From contig JAQFVV010013088.1 in assembly GCA_028023455.1 (NCBI GenBank), positions 186,001 to 250,000 on the forward strand: 64,000 nt of DNA. Direction: 5' to 3'. The DNA comes from Epiperipatus broadwayi (taxonomy: Eukaryota; Onychophora; Udeonychophora; Euonychophora; Peripatidae). The position numbers and the translations under genes are program-made. Numbering within the stretch: the first letter of the stretch is position 1; every line of letters starts with the position of its first letter. Shown piece by piece: positions 23,621 through 35,651 of this stretch. The notes under the pieces were generated by a model. The model did not search any database, was not told the origin of the DNA, and saw nothing but the letters and a program-made list of their open reading frames with translations.

Positions 23621-24075
23621 GGTGATGATATATTGTGAATCTATATTTTTATGATAATATATACTGCTGTAATTTTGAAGTGTTACACAGTTGATTTTTT
23701 TTATTCACAATATTATTTAGATCTTTGAATTTTTCAATAAATAGAATAAAAAAATCCAAATCAGAAATAATAAATTTAAGTATAAAAATTAAAACCTGTA
23801 GTTAGCATTGTAATACTCAATATGATACAATGTCTTAATCAATCAGAAATTCCACAAATTTTATTGATCATGCTTTTTTTAATTATAAAAAAAGGTATAG
23901 AATTAAAGATAAATAACTAAATAAATGATCTTGGAATTTACAAAAAAGTTTGAGTACTAAAAGTGCCAGAATTGGGTTTGATCTGAAAACTTTATGATCC
24001 AGAGTATTTATCTAGTTTAATGGTTTAAACAATTTATTTAAAGCTCAAAAAAAAGTGAAACATCATTAATTTTCA
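23621..24075. other. AT-rich sequence, no gene seen
   Basis: Nothing recognised. Confidence 0.4.
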
Positions 24076-24087
24076 GCAGCAAATTTC

Positions 24088-24372
24088 CTCTAGTGAGTCT
24101 TTTATTAACATTCCTCTATATTTGAACATTTTATTTTAAAATTAAATCTTTTTTAAACTCCCTCTAGTGAATCTTTTATTAACATTCCTCCATATTTGAA
24201 CATTTTATTTTAAAATTAAATCTTTTTTAAACTCCCTCTAGTGAGTCTTTTATTAACATTCCTCCATATTTGAACATTTTATTTAAAATTAAATCTTTTT
24301 CAAACTCCCTCTAGTGAGTCTTTTATTAACATTCCTTCATATTTGAACATTTTATTTTAAAATTAAATCTTT
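24088..24372. repeat. minisatellite, about 74 bp x 4
   Basis: Four tandem units, each beginning near CCTCTAGTGAGTCTTTTATT and running through CATATTTGAACATTTTATTT and the TTAAATCTTTTT end. Units differ by single bases. No link to a gene is seen. The following 24380-25250 is AT-rich with no exon recognised. Confidence 0.95.
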
Positions 24373-25261
24373 TTTCTATATCATATATTGATAATCTTCA
24401 TATTATTTATTACAAATGTAAGTTTGCAAATGATTTACATTCCAAAAGTTAAAATTTGATCTTTCTAAAATGTGAAAATAAATTTCTAAATAAAGTTCTT
24501 ATCTGTAACAATGTCGCTCAGTGCCATTGGATGTAATTTATCTATTCAAAAAATTAGTAGAATGAAATATTAGATATTTGAATTTTATGTTATTAAAAGA
24601 AAGATATATTGAAGGTTAGTTATCATCAAAGAAAGAAAAAAAGTTTATATATTGCTCATTGTTATTAAATTTTTTAAAAATGTTTTCTTTAGCATTTGAC
24701 AAAGGTGATTTTAGTTTACCCAGTAAAAACTGCTTCTATTAAGCCATAATAAACTTTTTAAGGGTTGCCTTTTTAAGAATAAATTGTTTTCAAAGAAAAT
24801 CTTCTATTAGTGATATAAGTTTTAGGTTTAAAATAAGTTTTTTTTGCAAAAATATTGATAATAAACATTAATTTGTAAACACATTACTGAAAATTACAAG
24901 TTTTCTTTAAAAAGGTAAATTATTTATTGTATGACCTCAGGCTAAACTCCACCAATGAGAAATAGCACAGTCATGCAAATTATGCTTTGTTCTTGCCAAA
25001 AAGGTTCATATAATGCTGATATCAGAGTTTGTTTTTAACCAGTAATTTTAAAATCATAAATGCATAAAATAAAACTACACTGCTAATGTTAGGTTGTAGA
25101 AAGATTTTAAAACAGCGTAGAGAAGCAATCACTGCTACAATGTGATGTCTTAAAATCTGCACATGATTTCCACTGTTTATTGCAACCTATTCATTTGGTT
25201 CAGCTTGTTTTGGTTCACAATGAAAAATTTTAAATGCTTAACTTCTCTCTAATCTCATAGC

Positions 25262-25818
25262 CAGAGCCTTACCGAAGAAATGTGAGGCCTGGGCAACTAA
25301 CATTTTAGAGGGCCTTCAAAATTTAAAATAAGAACATGGCGAGAGAGAAAAGAAAACAAGAGTTTTTTCTTACACGTCCAAAAACAGGACTCCGAGAAGA
25401 GTTAGTTATGAGTCGCAGAAACAAGCAAGTAGATCAGATCCAAATAGCAGTTGGATAGAGTAGATTCACTCTAGCACTGTTAGCATTGTAAAACAGTGTT
25501 AGCACAGAACTGGCTGACAGAGGGCTGAGACTATTAGTTCTGCTGGTTGCCAAGTGGTGCAGTCACTTTTGTCACAGAATCATCAAATTGGCACCTCATT
25601 CCTAAACAGGTTTACATTTTTGACTCATGCTTGGAAAAGTTTTTCTTGAATATTTTTTGGGGGAATTTAACTGTAAATTTAAGGCTGTTATATGAGTCAT
25701 GACATCGCTTTGCCTTCTCTTATAAATTTGTTTAAACATATTGAGTTGACAAAATGAGGCCCCTAATATTGTGGACCCAGGGCAGCTGTCACTTCTGTTC
25801 CCTCTCTGATTGGCCCTG
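25262..25818. mobile_element. non-autonomous hAT-type transposon
   Basis: Starts CAGAGCCTTACC and ends TTGGCCCTG, short inverted ends of the hAT kind, with internal GAGGCCTGGGCAAC and GACCCAGGGCAG that echo each other in inverted orientation. The flanks CTCATAGC (25254-25261) and TTCATAGC (25819-25826) are an 8-bp target duplication with one mismatch, the length hAT transposases make. GC content is higher than in the flanks. The minus open frame 25602-25844 is not transposase-like, so the copy depends on an enzyme in trans. Confidence 0.75.
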
Positions 25819-26124
25819 TTCATAGCTCCACTGATGAATTCCACTTTGAAAAATAAATTTGTTCAGACCATGCAACAACCTTACATTCCTCCTTTGTTTT
25901 CATTAATCATCTTATTCTCTGAACAACAAGAAAAAAGATGCTATTCTCTACCTAATGTAACTTGGGATTATTCACAAAATGAATGATATATTTTTTTTAC
26001 ATACTTTTCAAACATATAATATTATCCCGTGTAGAAATGTAATGAAAATCTTCATATTTAATCTTTAGAATCTTTATAATATCATATTATATTAAATATG
26101 GGTGTCCACTCTTTTCATTAACAA

Positions 26125-26410
26125 AAAGTTTCCTTCACCAATACACGTATTTTGTGCTAAACCAGCACTCATTAAAGTAAGAAGATTGGTTATCTTAATA
26201 TAAAAGTGAGTACTAATTGTATATATGTGTGGAGATGGTAATCTGAACCAACTGATGAGTGCTGGTTTGGCACGAAATACGTCTATTGGTGATTATTTAT
26301 CTTTTCAACATGTGTGTGATCAGGTGAGTCAGCAATATAAGATAGCACTGAGAGTTGTAGGTCGTGTCTGAGTTCGAATCCCGCATACATTACATATATA
26401 AGTGCAGGTG
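26125..26410 (+). mobile_element. family 2 HHR element with intact ribozyme
   Basis: A short inverted fragment of the ribozyme region (26139-26172, minus) precedes a plus-orientation arm with the ribozyme at 26239-26295 and the B-box-like GAGTTCGAATCCCGC near 26370. This copy preserves the tRNA-like end best, suggesting that family 2 units have an internal RNA polymerase III promoter element or a tRNA-derived end. Confidence 0.75.
26239..26295 (+). ncRNA. hammerhead ribozyme, family 2
   Basis: CTGATGA at 26252-26258, helix II GTGCT with GGCAC around GGTTT, GAAA at 26274-26277. Helix I is in two blocks: TAATC (26239) with GATTA (ending 26295), and ACCAA with TTGGT (26286-26290). Helix III here reads TACGTCTA; in the consensus it is the palindrome ATACGTAT. 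The core is fully intact. The changed T to C in helix III may alter the cleavage triplet. Confidence 0.85.
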
Positions 26411-26799
26411 TAAGCCTGCAAATAGATTATGCAGAATATGCACGTGCAAATACACACACAATTTGATTTAAACACGCATTTTAACTATTCTTGACATCAA
26501 TGCTTTTCGTATTTTTTTTTGTTAAATTGTTTTTTTTTTAATGTAGATTTTAAAATATGTTTTTAATTTAATAACCTAATTAATTTAATGATTAAACGAT
26601 TATAATTCTTCATGTTACAGCTTTAATACCACAGTGCCCACATTAGATTGAAGTTGTTGATGCTGAATAGTTGTAGGTTGCTTTCGTGTATTTATATTAT
26701 AGGTATTAAACCACTAAACAGGTATTCAAACGAAAAGCTTTCGCTATACATGTGACAGTCATACATGAACAAAACAACATAAACTTGGATTTAATGAAT

Positions 26800-27110
26800 T
26801 ATTAAAGATAATAATAGGTTATTGATCGGTCATAATATCTTGTCTAGTATTAACAACATACCTTCAGATTAAAAAAAACAAACATAATGTATATGTAACT
26901 AATGTATATATACAACACACACACATAAAAAAAAACTTAGATCTGATCAATTGCCACAGATGATCAACAGTTGCTGGACGATCATAATATCTTGTCTAGT
27001 ATTATCAACAAATACCTTATTAACGTCTTTCACTAAAAAGTTTACAATATAGTAACAAATGTATATATGTACAAACACACACGCAAAATTAGATCTAATA
27101 AAAACGTTGA
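26800..27110. repeat. tandem duplication, about 175 bp x 2
   Basis: Two diverged units share CATAATATCTTGTCTAGTAT near 26830 and 26985, a TTACAATA/TAACTAATGTATATA part and an AGATCTRATC end. They lie just downstream (for a minus-strand gene) of the small exons at 27.3-27.6 kb and are probably intronic or 3' flanking. Confidence 0.7.
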
Positions 27111-27331
27111 AACAATAAAAAAAACTTAAGATCTTGCTAAAATGTGATTTATCCGCTCATCGAATTTATTTACTTCAAATGACTTTCATCACTTTAACAT
27201 GAGCAAATATATAAAAAAAGTTCTTCAATAAAAATCCAAATAAAATCTTACTGCATCTGTATAAAAGTGATTTTTTTTTAGTGTGACAATAATAAAAATA
27301 AATTAAGTTTCAACCAATAGAAAGGTCTCAC

Positions 27332-27388
27332 CTTCAGTCACAGTTGTAGGCCAGGTGATTAATTCAGTGTCAGTAAAAAACCGGTTCA
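27332..27388 (-). CDS. 57-nt Thr-rich exon, phase 1-1
   Basis: On the minus strand a splice acceptor (TTTTTTCTTCCAG) precedes 57 bases with no stop, ended by a donor (GAAG before GTGAGACC). With phase 1 at both ends it encodes about 18 full codons, NRFFTDTELITWPTTVTE, with a split Gly codon at the end. The length and phases are identical to the exon at 27496-27552, and both have a TE motif and a Pro in similar places, so the two look like duplicated exons of one linker or mucin-like stalk. Symmetric phase 1 is also that of the sushi exon at 40857-41048 on the same strand. I infer one gene for extracellular protein. Short exons are easily mistaken. Confidence 0.5.
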
Positions 27389-27495
27389 CTGGAAGAAAAA
27401 AAAGACAACAACAACAAATGAGATAAAAAAAGAAAAAGAAATAGACTTGCTACAAAAAGCGATGCAATTAACAGATTAAGAAAAATCGATTTCAC

Positions 27496-27552
27496 CTGTA
27501 GTTTCAGGCAAAATAGGCACTTCATTTTTTTCTGTGGTAGAGAGAATTTGAT
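27496..27552 (-). CDS. 57-nt Thr-rich exon, phase 1-1
   Basis: Acceptor TATTTTCAG, then 57 open bases, then donor ACAG before GTGAAATCG. Phase 1 start and end give QILSTTEKNEVPILPETT and a split Gly. The gene would read this exon before the one at 27332-27388, with an intron of about 107 bases between them. Equal length, equal phase and similar composition support tandem exon duplication. No domain can be named for such a short peptide; a Thr/Pro/Glu-rich extracellular linker is the natural guess. Confidence 0.5.
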
Positions 27553-27954
27553 CTGAAAATAAAGAAATAGAAATAATAAAGACTTATTAACATCTAAAAT
27601 AAGAATATATGCTATATATAAATTCAAAACTTTTTAAGGAGATACAAAAGTTAATATATGTATGTGCTTTTATCATCATCAATCACGAATTGACCATTGT
27701 AGGTCAAAGGTCTTTTCTAGCACTAATCTCTATTACAAATTAATCATTCCATTTTTTTTAGACTTCTTTCTAATATTTTCTATTCTTGGTAGCAGGCGAT
27801 TTAACTTTACTTTGGCTTGTTAAGGTTTAGATTTATTCACTCTTTTCTCATTTTTCTCAGTATATATTTTTTTTATCTGCAACTTTAAGTTACTTTCAAT
27901 GCTTACTTCATTTCAATTTGTACAGGAAAACCCTTTTAACTGATTGAAATCCCT

Positions 27955-28080
27955 GGATCCAGAGTATTTTCAGACATGAATTTTTCACATTTCAAGAGGA
28001 GGTCCTGCACGCCATCAATGTGAGCACAAATTCTGCTAAGAAGTACCACCCCCAGGAAATCCACTGCAATTAGGCTCATT
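27955..28080 (-). pseudogene. unrecognised coding-like fragment
   Basis: Within a GC-richer patch, the minus strand holds an open stretch reading IAVDFLGVVLLSRICAHID, then GVQDLLLKCEKFMSENTLDP, ended by TAA. It looks protein-like (amphipathic, mixed charges) but I cannot assign a family. It could be the end of a transposase, or a terminal exon of the minus-strand gene whose small exons lie at 27.3-27.6 kb (though it would be upstream of them). Confidence 0.3.
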
Positions 28081-28084
28081 AATT

Positions 28085-29020
28085 TATTCACAGAGATTTT
28101 TCTTCTTTTTATTTATTTCACTTTGTTACATATGATTATTAATACTTGTTTTCTTTATCCTTGGCTTAATAACCTTCTTCAATGACTTGTACAATTATTA
28201 ATATAAGAGAAATCGGGATCAAGATATCACAATTAACATTGCTATAAATTATTTATCTCTTGAGTATTGAAAACTGAATTTATTATTATATGTTATTTCA
28301 TATTGTACCAGGCAGATCTCCACCCTGGTCTAACTTGTAATCATACATATTAAGCATGAAATAATTGTAACAATTCTAATCGAAACACGGATTTTATAAT
28401 TTAAATTACATGACTAAATTGTTAATTGAGCATTATTACACTTATTATTTAAGTAATACTTTGGATGCAATTTAAAATTTATAATTGCAGTTTGTAATGT
28501 TATAATTGAATATTTATTAGTCTGCATTCAGAACGGGTTATATTTATCTGTTTAAAAAGATTTACTCAATCTTCTTTGTACCAATAGTTTCAATCTTTGT
28601 GGTCAAGTTGCAATCTTTAGTGTGTATATAAGTATATTAGACCAGTAATAAAGGTGGGAAGGATTTCAACTTTATTGTTAAAAGGTGGTTGTCTTGACAA
28701 CAGTTTGAAATTGCTGATTGTATTGATATTGTGATTGTCTAAGTGTTGACTAGTTTTTAATGATATATAATTACATATATATATATATACAATTTATAAT
28801 CGGAATTACTATCAAATTCTGCTAATTATTTACCAGTTATGATTTGTAACAGACACTCTGTATTGAAATTTGACTCAGCAGATTCATAAATAAATTTATT
28901 TTAATTTCACTTTGGCTGTATTTATTACTTATTTCTCTATTTAATACAATGAGAATAATACTCCCATAGTAATCTATTAAATAATAGTTAAGGCTTTACT
29001 TCATTAGCATTTGAATTCAA
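28085..29020. other. AT-rich sequence, no gene seen
   Basis: A GTATATAAGTATATTAGACC TATA-like site near 28627 and the pair TGTAATG (28495) and TGTAACA (about 28850) could mark a solo LTR, but I found no target duplication. Confidence 0.3.
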
Positions 29021-29023
29021 TTA

Positions 29024-29480
29024 ATACATATATGTGCACTGCACACAGATAATGAAGCTATTAAACGTAAGTAAAATTATCAAAAATTACCACCAAGTGC
29101 TTTCGGGAGAGTTTATAGTCCCATAATCATGGTGACTTGTAATTGGTTAAGAACTATAATGCTAATGAAAATTTATGCAAATTCATATGAAGATGCTACA
29201 TAGACCATTTTCATAAAGTTAGGGAAACTTACTATATTGTAAGCAACCCAGCAGCAATTAATAGAAGAGAGACATGCTTTTCTCTGCCTCAAAAATGGTC
29301 TATGTAGCATATTCATATAAATTTGCATAAATTTGCATTAACATTACAGTTCTTAACTAAATACAAGTCACCATGAATATGGGACTGTAAACTGTCATGA
29401 AAGCGCTTGGCGATAATTTTTGATAATTTTATTTACGTTTAATAGCTTCATTATCTGTGCACAGAGCACATATATATATC
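29024..29480. mobile_element. large foldback palindrome
   Basis: Left arm 29024-29215 and right arm 29287-29480 are inverted copies with a loop of about 70 bases. Arms share pieces such as GATAATGAAGCTATTAAACG and TGGTCTATGTAGCAT. No hammerhead core and no coding frame. It resembles the foldback at 11243-11676 in size and style but not in sequence. Confidence 0.85.
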
Positions 29481-29489
29481 TATTAAATA

Positions 29490-30305
29490 ATGAAATATTC
29501 TCAATTGGAATCTCAAGATAAAACTTTTTTAAAGAAATGATCGGACATCTTTTCTCTTTATCTTAATTTATATATAGAAGTTAATCTTACAGCTTGAAAA
29601 TTGTAAATCAATCATATTACTTTATTAAAGCTATATTTCAAATTGCTTTATATTATTTTAATTGACATTCACAAAATTTTTCAATTTACAGCTTGTCATA
29701 CCAAATCAAATAACAAACTATTTAAATATAAACTTCCCAGCAGTTAAGCAAATTTTATTGCATTCTATTACAAATATAAACTGATTTGATTCTGTTTTAA
29801 TTAAAATACATACATAGTGTGGACACAGTAGTACACAATTTTACATTAGAGGATGATCAATGATCTTCATGCTTATATTTCCAAAAAAGTAACCTAAAAT
29901 GCCTTTTACTTCAACAAAAACTCAAACAAAAGAACTATTATAGGCTAACAAATACACTTGTTTAGCCTCAGGGATTGTCAGTTGTAGTAATTGATAGTTT
30001 ATTGGCAATGTCAAAAGCTAAAAGTTATCTCTATTTACATGGATATAATCTAACTTTTATTCTTTATTATAATAATAATTAATGGAAGTAATCCCCAACC
30101 CCCATATATATATAATCTTTAATCTTGAACAACAAATCCAAACAGTGCTGAAAAACATTTCAGCAATCTCCACATTACCAGATTCCTCAGTTATCACAAA
30201 ATAAAAATGATAATAAATGTTTTCAATAATGTTTGGTTTTGTTGATCAAGGCTGGAGATCACATATGACAGTTAAAAATAATGTTGTATTTAGTATTATA
30301 TATAT
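29490..30305. other. AT-rich sequence, no gene seen
   Basis: Nothing recognised apart from a short TA run just before the LTR element at 30310. Confidence 0.4.
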
Positions 30306-30309
30306 ATAT

Positions 30310-31819
30310 TGTGACGACCATGTAAAGTTGTCGACACACATATATATTTATTAATAAAATTAGAAAGTAATAAAGGTGAAATAAATTAGCTAATAAATTT
30401 TTTTTAAAAAAAGGGAAAGAAAAGAAAAAATTGAAATTCTAATGTCAAAATTACTGTGGATTTTGTAATAGTAAGAGAAGGGGAGGGGGTGCATAAATAA
30501 AGAAATGCGTCTCTTTCTCTCTTGTAAGTCAAATGCGAGAAAGTTATTTTTGTTTATTGTGGGAGAGGGGAAGGGGATGCATAAAGAAATGCGTTTCTTC
30601 TCTCTCATTAAAAACTATATAGTAACAAATTAAAATCAAATGTAAAACACAAATGTGAAAAAAAAATGAATTGTAAACTTTAAATAAAATGTAATATGTG
30701 ATATATAAAAAGAAAAACAATATGGCCATAGGTGTGAAAGTCTGTTGGACAAATTTAATTCCACGGACAAAGAAAATGTTAACAACGGAAGATCTTTGCC
30801 TGATCTGTTAAATTAATTGGGACTTACATTCCAGCCACTAATTAAATAAAGAAACATAATGATAAGAATTGGTTGGAAATCTAAGTCTTAATTAAAAATT
30901 TTAAAAAAAATGAACAAAAGAAAGAGATTAAGAAAATTACAATTTTATCTGGGATTACTAGTAGAGACTTTGAAGAAGCAACAGCTCAAAGAAAATGAAA
31001 GAAGTGCGTGGCTAGTGGCGTGGGTTCGGATTCAAGCCGTCTCATCACTGAATCACAATGTAAGATCTTTGCCTGACCTGCTAGAGGGACCGCCGCTTCT
31101 GTAGATGTCAACTGAAACTCAACCTAAAGAATCAACAAGCAAAACTGGAACGAGAAATAACCCCACAAACTGAGGAAGTTAATCAAGAGTGCTCGGAAGA
31201 AATACCCATGGGACAATTACAACAAAGCCTAGGTAAAAGCATGCATGCATTTTAATCTGTATACTACTCATAACTACATACACAATTAATAATTTGATAA
31301 AATAGAACTCTATCAACAGGACTTTAAGAACTTTAAATCTGTTTTCATATGTTTTATTATAGCCATGTATTTTATAAGTGTGTGTTTTTTATTAGTATTC
31401 TTATAATGTATTTTTTATATAAAGTGTGAGTATTATTATTAAACATATTTATCATTAAATTTCGTATCCTTGCTTTATTCTCCTATCACCAAGCTACGAC
31501 AGGGGGGAAACTGTAATTAGTGAGTAAAGGGGCATGCTGATTTGTTTAAGGTATTCATGTGCTGCTTGTTCGTGCGAATTCCCAATTCTAAAAAAATAAA
31601 TAGCAAGCGCTGGACATTCGTTAAATTTCTTGAAATAGTTTGCTCTGTTCAGCAGCCGAGAGTTCTTGGCTGGGAAAAATAATGCCAAGATAATATGTAC
31701 GTATTGCCTTGGGGTTCGGTCAAGGGTATAGATATGAAGTTAAATTTGTATCTGTATTAGCTCTCTGCTTGCATTGTAACGGTGTTGGTTAAATAAATAA
31801 ATAAACAATATCCATTACA
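30310..31819 (+). repeat. 5' LTR of the 30.3 kb element
   Basis: Starts with an imperfect palindrome (TGTGACGAC ... GTCGACACA) and ends at ATTACA two bases before the primer-binding candidate. It aligns with 34480-35644; copy 2 lacks a few small blocks. The short open frame 30910-31104 lies inside the LTR and is frame-shifted in the second LTR (35083-35277), so it is not a conserved gene. Confidence 0.7.
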
Positions 31820-32410
31820 GTTGGAGGCTAAGCCGGGATATTTCGGTTAGCAAAACTGATAGTAAACAAATGAGAAATAAATAAGATAATAAAGAATCAA
31901 AGTCGGAAAAAGAAATAAAGTATAATAAATAAGTCTAAAATATAATTGAAAGTATTAAAGATTTAAATCAAATCAAGCAACAATCCAAATAACCATTTCC
32001 ATTATAACCAGAGTCCGGGATATTTTCACGTTTACAAGTTCAGCCCATTTGAATTCGAGTATAACAAAATTAATAGTTTATGCAATAATTAATAAACAAA
32101 TCAAAAAATAGCTTGGTGGTAGACAAAAGCAAGAAATAAAATAAATACTAGAGGGTAAAAGGAGAGAAAGAGAATGTGATATAATTTGGGAAGTTAGGTT
32201 GTAAATTGGAGACAGTTACGGAGGGGTCTTGAAGGCAGGCGTGGGTGAGTGATGATTAGTGAGTGAGATGGGGAGAGTCAAACAAAGGTACGTAGTGTCA
32301 GTGAAATATAAAGTTAGTAAAGTAAGATAATCCTATAAGGATAGGGTTAGAATAGTAAAGCTGTAGAATAAAATATAAGTGATTAATTAGTGTGTGTGTG
32401 TTAAATAAAT

Positions 32411-33408
32411 TTGATGCACATGAGATCAAAAACAAAAATGGACGCTCTAGTGGGCGAAATAGAAAAAACCTCTGAAGAACTAATGGAACCGTCCGGAGAA
32501 ATAGCTAGTGAAGGAGATATAGAAATTAGAAAGGGAATGGAGACAGTGGTTGATGATAAAAATAAAATAGAAAGCTATAATATAATGGATATGTTCATGA
32601 AATTAATGGAAGGCCAGCAATGGTTGATTATAGAAATGAGGGGAAGGGATGAAAGAAATAGTAGGAAGATAGAAGAGGTGGACGAACGACTAAGTAAGAA
32701 TGTTAGCCAAAAAATTGAAGAAGTGAATGAAAAATGTGAACAAACCTCAGACCAAATGAAGGTTGCAAATGAAAGGCTGGATCACCAGGAGAAACTACTG
32801 GAGAAAATAGAGCAAGTTAAACTAGAGCAAGGGGAGAAAATTGTAAGTAATAAAAAATGAAAACAACGGTTATAGAAAGCATACAACTAGAGGTAACTCA
32901 GTTAGCGAACACAGTTGAGAGGATAGAAGTGAGAGTAGAAAGGGGTGAGAATAAAATAGAAAATATAACAGAGATAATAAGAGCTAACAGTAAAGAGCAA
33001 GAAAGCGCGAGCAAGTGCTTGCAAATAAATAGTGAAAGTAACAATGCGGAGCAAATGCTTATAGGCCCAGAAGGAAAGACTGTCGGACAGGTTACTGAGT
33101 CACTAAATGCGTTTGACAGCACTAGGCCTAATTACAAGGCAGAGGATTGGGGATTTAAACCCCAGCCCAATGATCCACACATAGGAAAGATGCAATTCAA
33201 TCCTCACCGCGATTATTGGGAAGGAAACCAGACGTTTCCTGATAGATCAGAAAGTGCTAAATTGTCCGAACAGATCGGAAGAGGTTCAAATATAAATTAC
33301 CCAGATGAGCAAGCCCACTCTAGTGGACATCAGAACATTGCTCCAGTTCCAAGCAAAAGTGGAAATAGGTATGGTAAAAAGCATAAGAAGCCTCCAGACA
33401 AAAACTAA
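32411..33408 (+). CDS. gag-like coiled-coil protein, split by a frame change
   Basis: Two frames overlap by four bases (32411-32860 and 32857-33408). The first (149 codons) is acidic and heptad-rich after about residue 60, with repeated IEEV and ERL steps; the second (183 codons) continues the coiled coil (for example VERIEVRVERGENKIENI) and then becomes Pro/His/Asn-rich with a basic KKHKKPPDKN end. An A-run at the junction suggests a small indel in one original frame, or a programmed shift. Position after the LTR and this architecture fit the N-terminal part of a Ty3/gypsy-type gag. No zinc knuckle is seen, so identification rests on context. Confidence 0.55.
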
Positions 33409-34479
33409 TCCGAAAGAAAATAAACGGATGGATATGTCGGATTGATGAAACAGATAACGTCTTGGAATCATGAAAAATAAAATTGTTTTTTTTTTTTAAC
33501 ATATGACAGATGGGGCAAATCGTCTCACGACAAATAATTAAAGTCACTATAATAAACAACAACAAAAAAAGGAAGTGTTCACGGAGTGAAATCAATGATA
33601 GACTTAATGCGTGTTTACGTGCAGTCAAGCACAACAAGACAATGTAAATAAAAGTAATAACAAAAAAAAAAAAGAAAAGAAATCTATAAATAGTTTATTC
33701 GTATCACAATGTGTCAGTTATAAATGCAGATATAATTGACAAATAAATAAAAGTAAAAATAAAATAAGAATCGTTTAGGCTCATTAAAGAGCCATTTAAT
33801 AATTAATAAAATAAACTAAATGAACAACAGTGATAATGCTTAAATGATAGATATCACTAATAGGTGTATGAGGTTGCATATTGAGGCATATGTGTGCGTG
33901 TGTACGCATTATGTTGGGTCATATTTTGAGCTTGATTCAGCCGTCTCTTCGCACTTTAGATTCTCATGGCTCTCGATGGTTAAACTTTTAAATGAAGTGC
34001 CAGTAAGAATCCTGGACTCATTATATAATAAGAATTAGTGTCTCAATATAATAAGAATTAGTGTCTCAAAATAAATAAATGAAGAAATAAGAATTAGTGC
34101 TTCAAATAAAATAAATAAATAAATAAAGAATAAGAATTTGTTGTTTGCACAAGATGAGCAGGCAGTAGAAATATCCTGCTGTTCACACACTTTAAACCCC
34201 TGTTATGTTTTTTTTTTTGATAGAGTTAAATTATGCCATGGTCTCGTATGCGTTGCGATTAAATTGGTTGATCAGCCAAAATTGATCGGAAAGAATTGTG
34301 TAGCTTTACCTAGCTGTCTCTCTGCAGTCATCCTCATCATCATTATCACTCGTCATGACAGAGTGGGAAAGTATGTAATAAAAGCAGAAGTAAGAGTTGA
34401 AAGCAAAGAATTAAAATAAGCTCTCATCTTAGAATAAGATTCGACCCAATTTTAATTCTCAAAAACGGGCGGAGTGTAA
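33409..34479 (+). other. internal region of LTR element, no ORF
   Basis: AT-rich with short decayed repeats (AATAAGAATTAGTG near 34030-34080). The frame at 34138-34419 has no recognised domain. pol genes are missing, which suggests internal deletion. Confidence 0.5.
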
Positions 34480-35651
34480 TGTGACGACCACGTAAAGTCG
34501 TCGACACACATATATATTTATTAATAAAATTAGAAAGTAATAAAGGTGAAATAAATTAGCTAATAAATTTTTTAAAAAAAAAAGGAAGGAAAAGAAAAAA
34601 TTGAAATTCTAATGTCAAAATTACTGTGGATTTTGTAATAGTAAGAGAAGGGGAGGGGGGGCTGCATAAATAAAGAAATGTGTCTCTTTCTCTCTTGTAA
34701 GTCAAATGCGAGAAAGTTATTTTTGTTTATTGTGGGAGAGGGGAAGGGGATGCATAAAGAAATGCGTTTCTTCTCTCTCATTAAAAACTATATAATAACA
34801 AATTAAAATAAAATGTAAAACACAAATGTGAAAAAAAAATGAATTGTAAACTTTAAATAAAATATAATATGTGATATATAAAAAGAAAAACAATATGGCT
34901 GTAGGTGTGTAAGTCTGTTGGACAAATTAAATTCCACGGACAAAGAAAATGTTAACAACGGAAGATCTTTGCCTGATCTGTTATATTAATTGGGACTTAC
35001 ATTCCAGCCACTAATTAAATAAAGAAACATAATGATAAGAATTGGTTGGAAATCTAAGTCTTAATTAAAAATTTTAAAAACAATGAACAAAAGAAAGAGA
35101 TTAAGAAAATTACAATTTTATCTGGGATTGCTAGTAGAGACTTTGAAGAAGCAACAGCTCAAAGAAAATGAAAGAAGTGCATGGCTAGTGGTGTTAAAGG
35201 GAAGTGGGTTCGGATTCAAGCCGGCTCACAATGTAAGATCTTTGCCTGACCTGCTAGAGGGACCGCCGCTTCTGTAGCTATCAACTGAAACTCAATCTAA
35301 AGAATCAACAAGCAAAACTGGAGTGAGAAATAACCCCACAAACTGAGGAAGTTAATCAAGAGTGCTTGGAAGAAATACCCATGGGACAATTACAACAAAG
35401 CCTAGGTAAAAGCATGCATGCATTTTAATCTGTATACTACTCATAACTACATACACAATTAATAATTTGATAAAATAGAACTCTATCAACAGGACTTTAA
35501 GAACTTTAAATCTGTTTTCATATGTTTTATTATAGCCATGTATTTTATAAGTGATGTTTTTTATTATTATTCTTATAATGTATTTTTTATATAAAGTGTG
35601 AGTATTATTATTAAACATATTTATCATTAAATTTCGTATCCTTGAAGAGCA
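34480..35651 (+). repeat. 3' LTR, cut by assembly gap
   Basis: Aligns with 30310-31474 to about 35644. The last seven bases before the gap (AAGAGCA) do not match the first LTR, so the contig edge may be wrong. Confidence 0.75.

Larger units (their letters stand above)
30310..35651 (+). mobile_element. LTR retrotransposon with gag-like ORF, no pol seen
   Basis: Two long direct repeats begin with TGTGACGACC at 30310 and 34480 and run in parallel for over 1,160 bases until an N gap cuts the second. Between them are the gag-like frames (32411-33408) and, just before the second repeat, a purine-rich GGGCGGAGTG. A primer-binding candidate TGGAGGCTAAGCCGGGAT (31822-31839) follows ATTACA, giving an LTR of about 1,510 bases with TG...CA ends. 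Post-gap sequence at 36152-36206 matches 31951-32006, which argues for a longer LTR ending in TTATA or for a tandem partial copy. No protease, reverse transcriptase or integrase is visible, so the copy is defective or non-autonomous. Confidence 0.75.

Noticed and set aside
24088-24372. CRISPR array
   Set aside because: The units are direct tandem copies with no unique spacers, in an animal-type genome; it is a minisatellite.
25802-25850. CTGATGA followed by GAAA as a hammerhead
   Set aside because: The intervening ATTCCACTTT cannot form a hairpin and helix I does not pair.
28495-28855. Solo LTR with TGTAATG and TGTAACA ends
   Set aside because: No target duplication was found and no partner copy occurs in the window; kept only as a remark.
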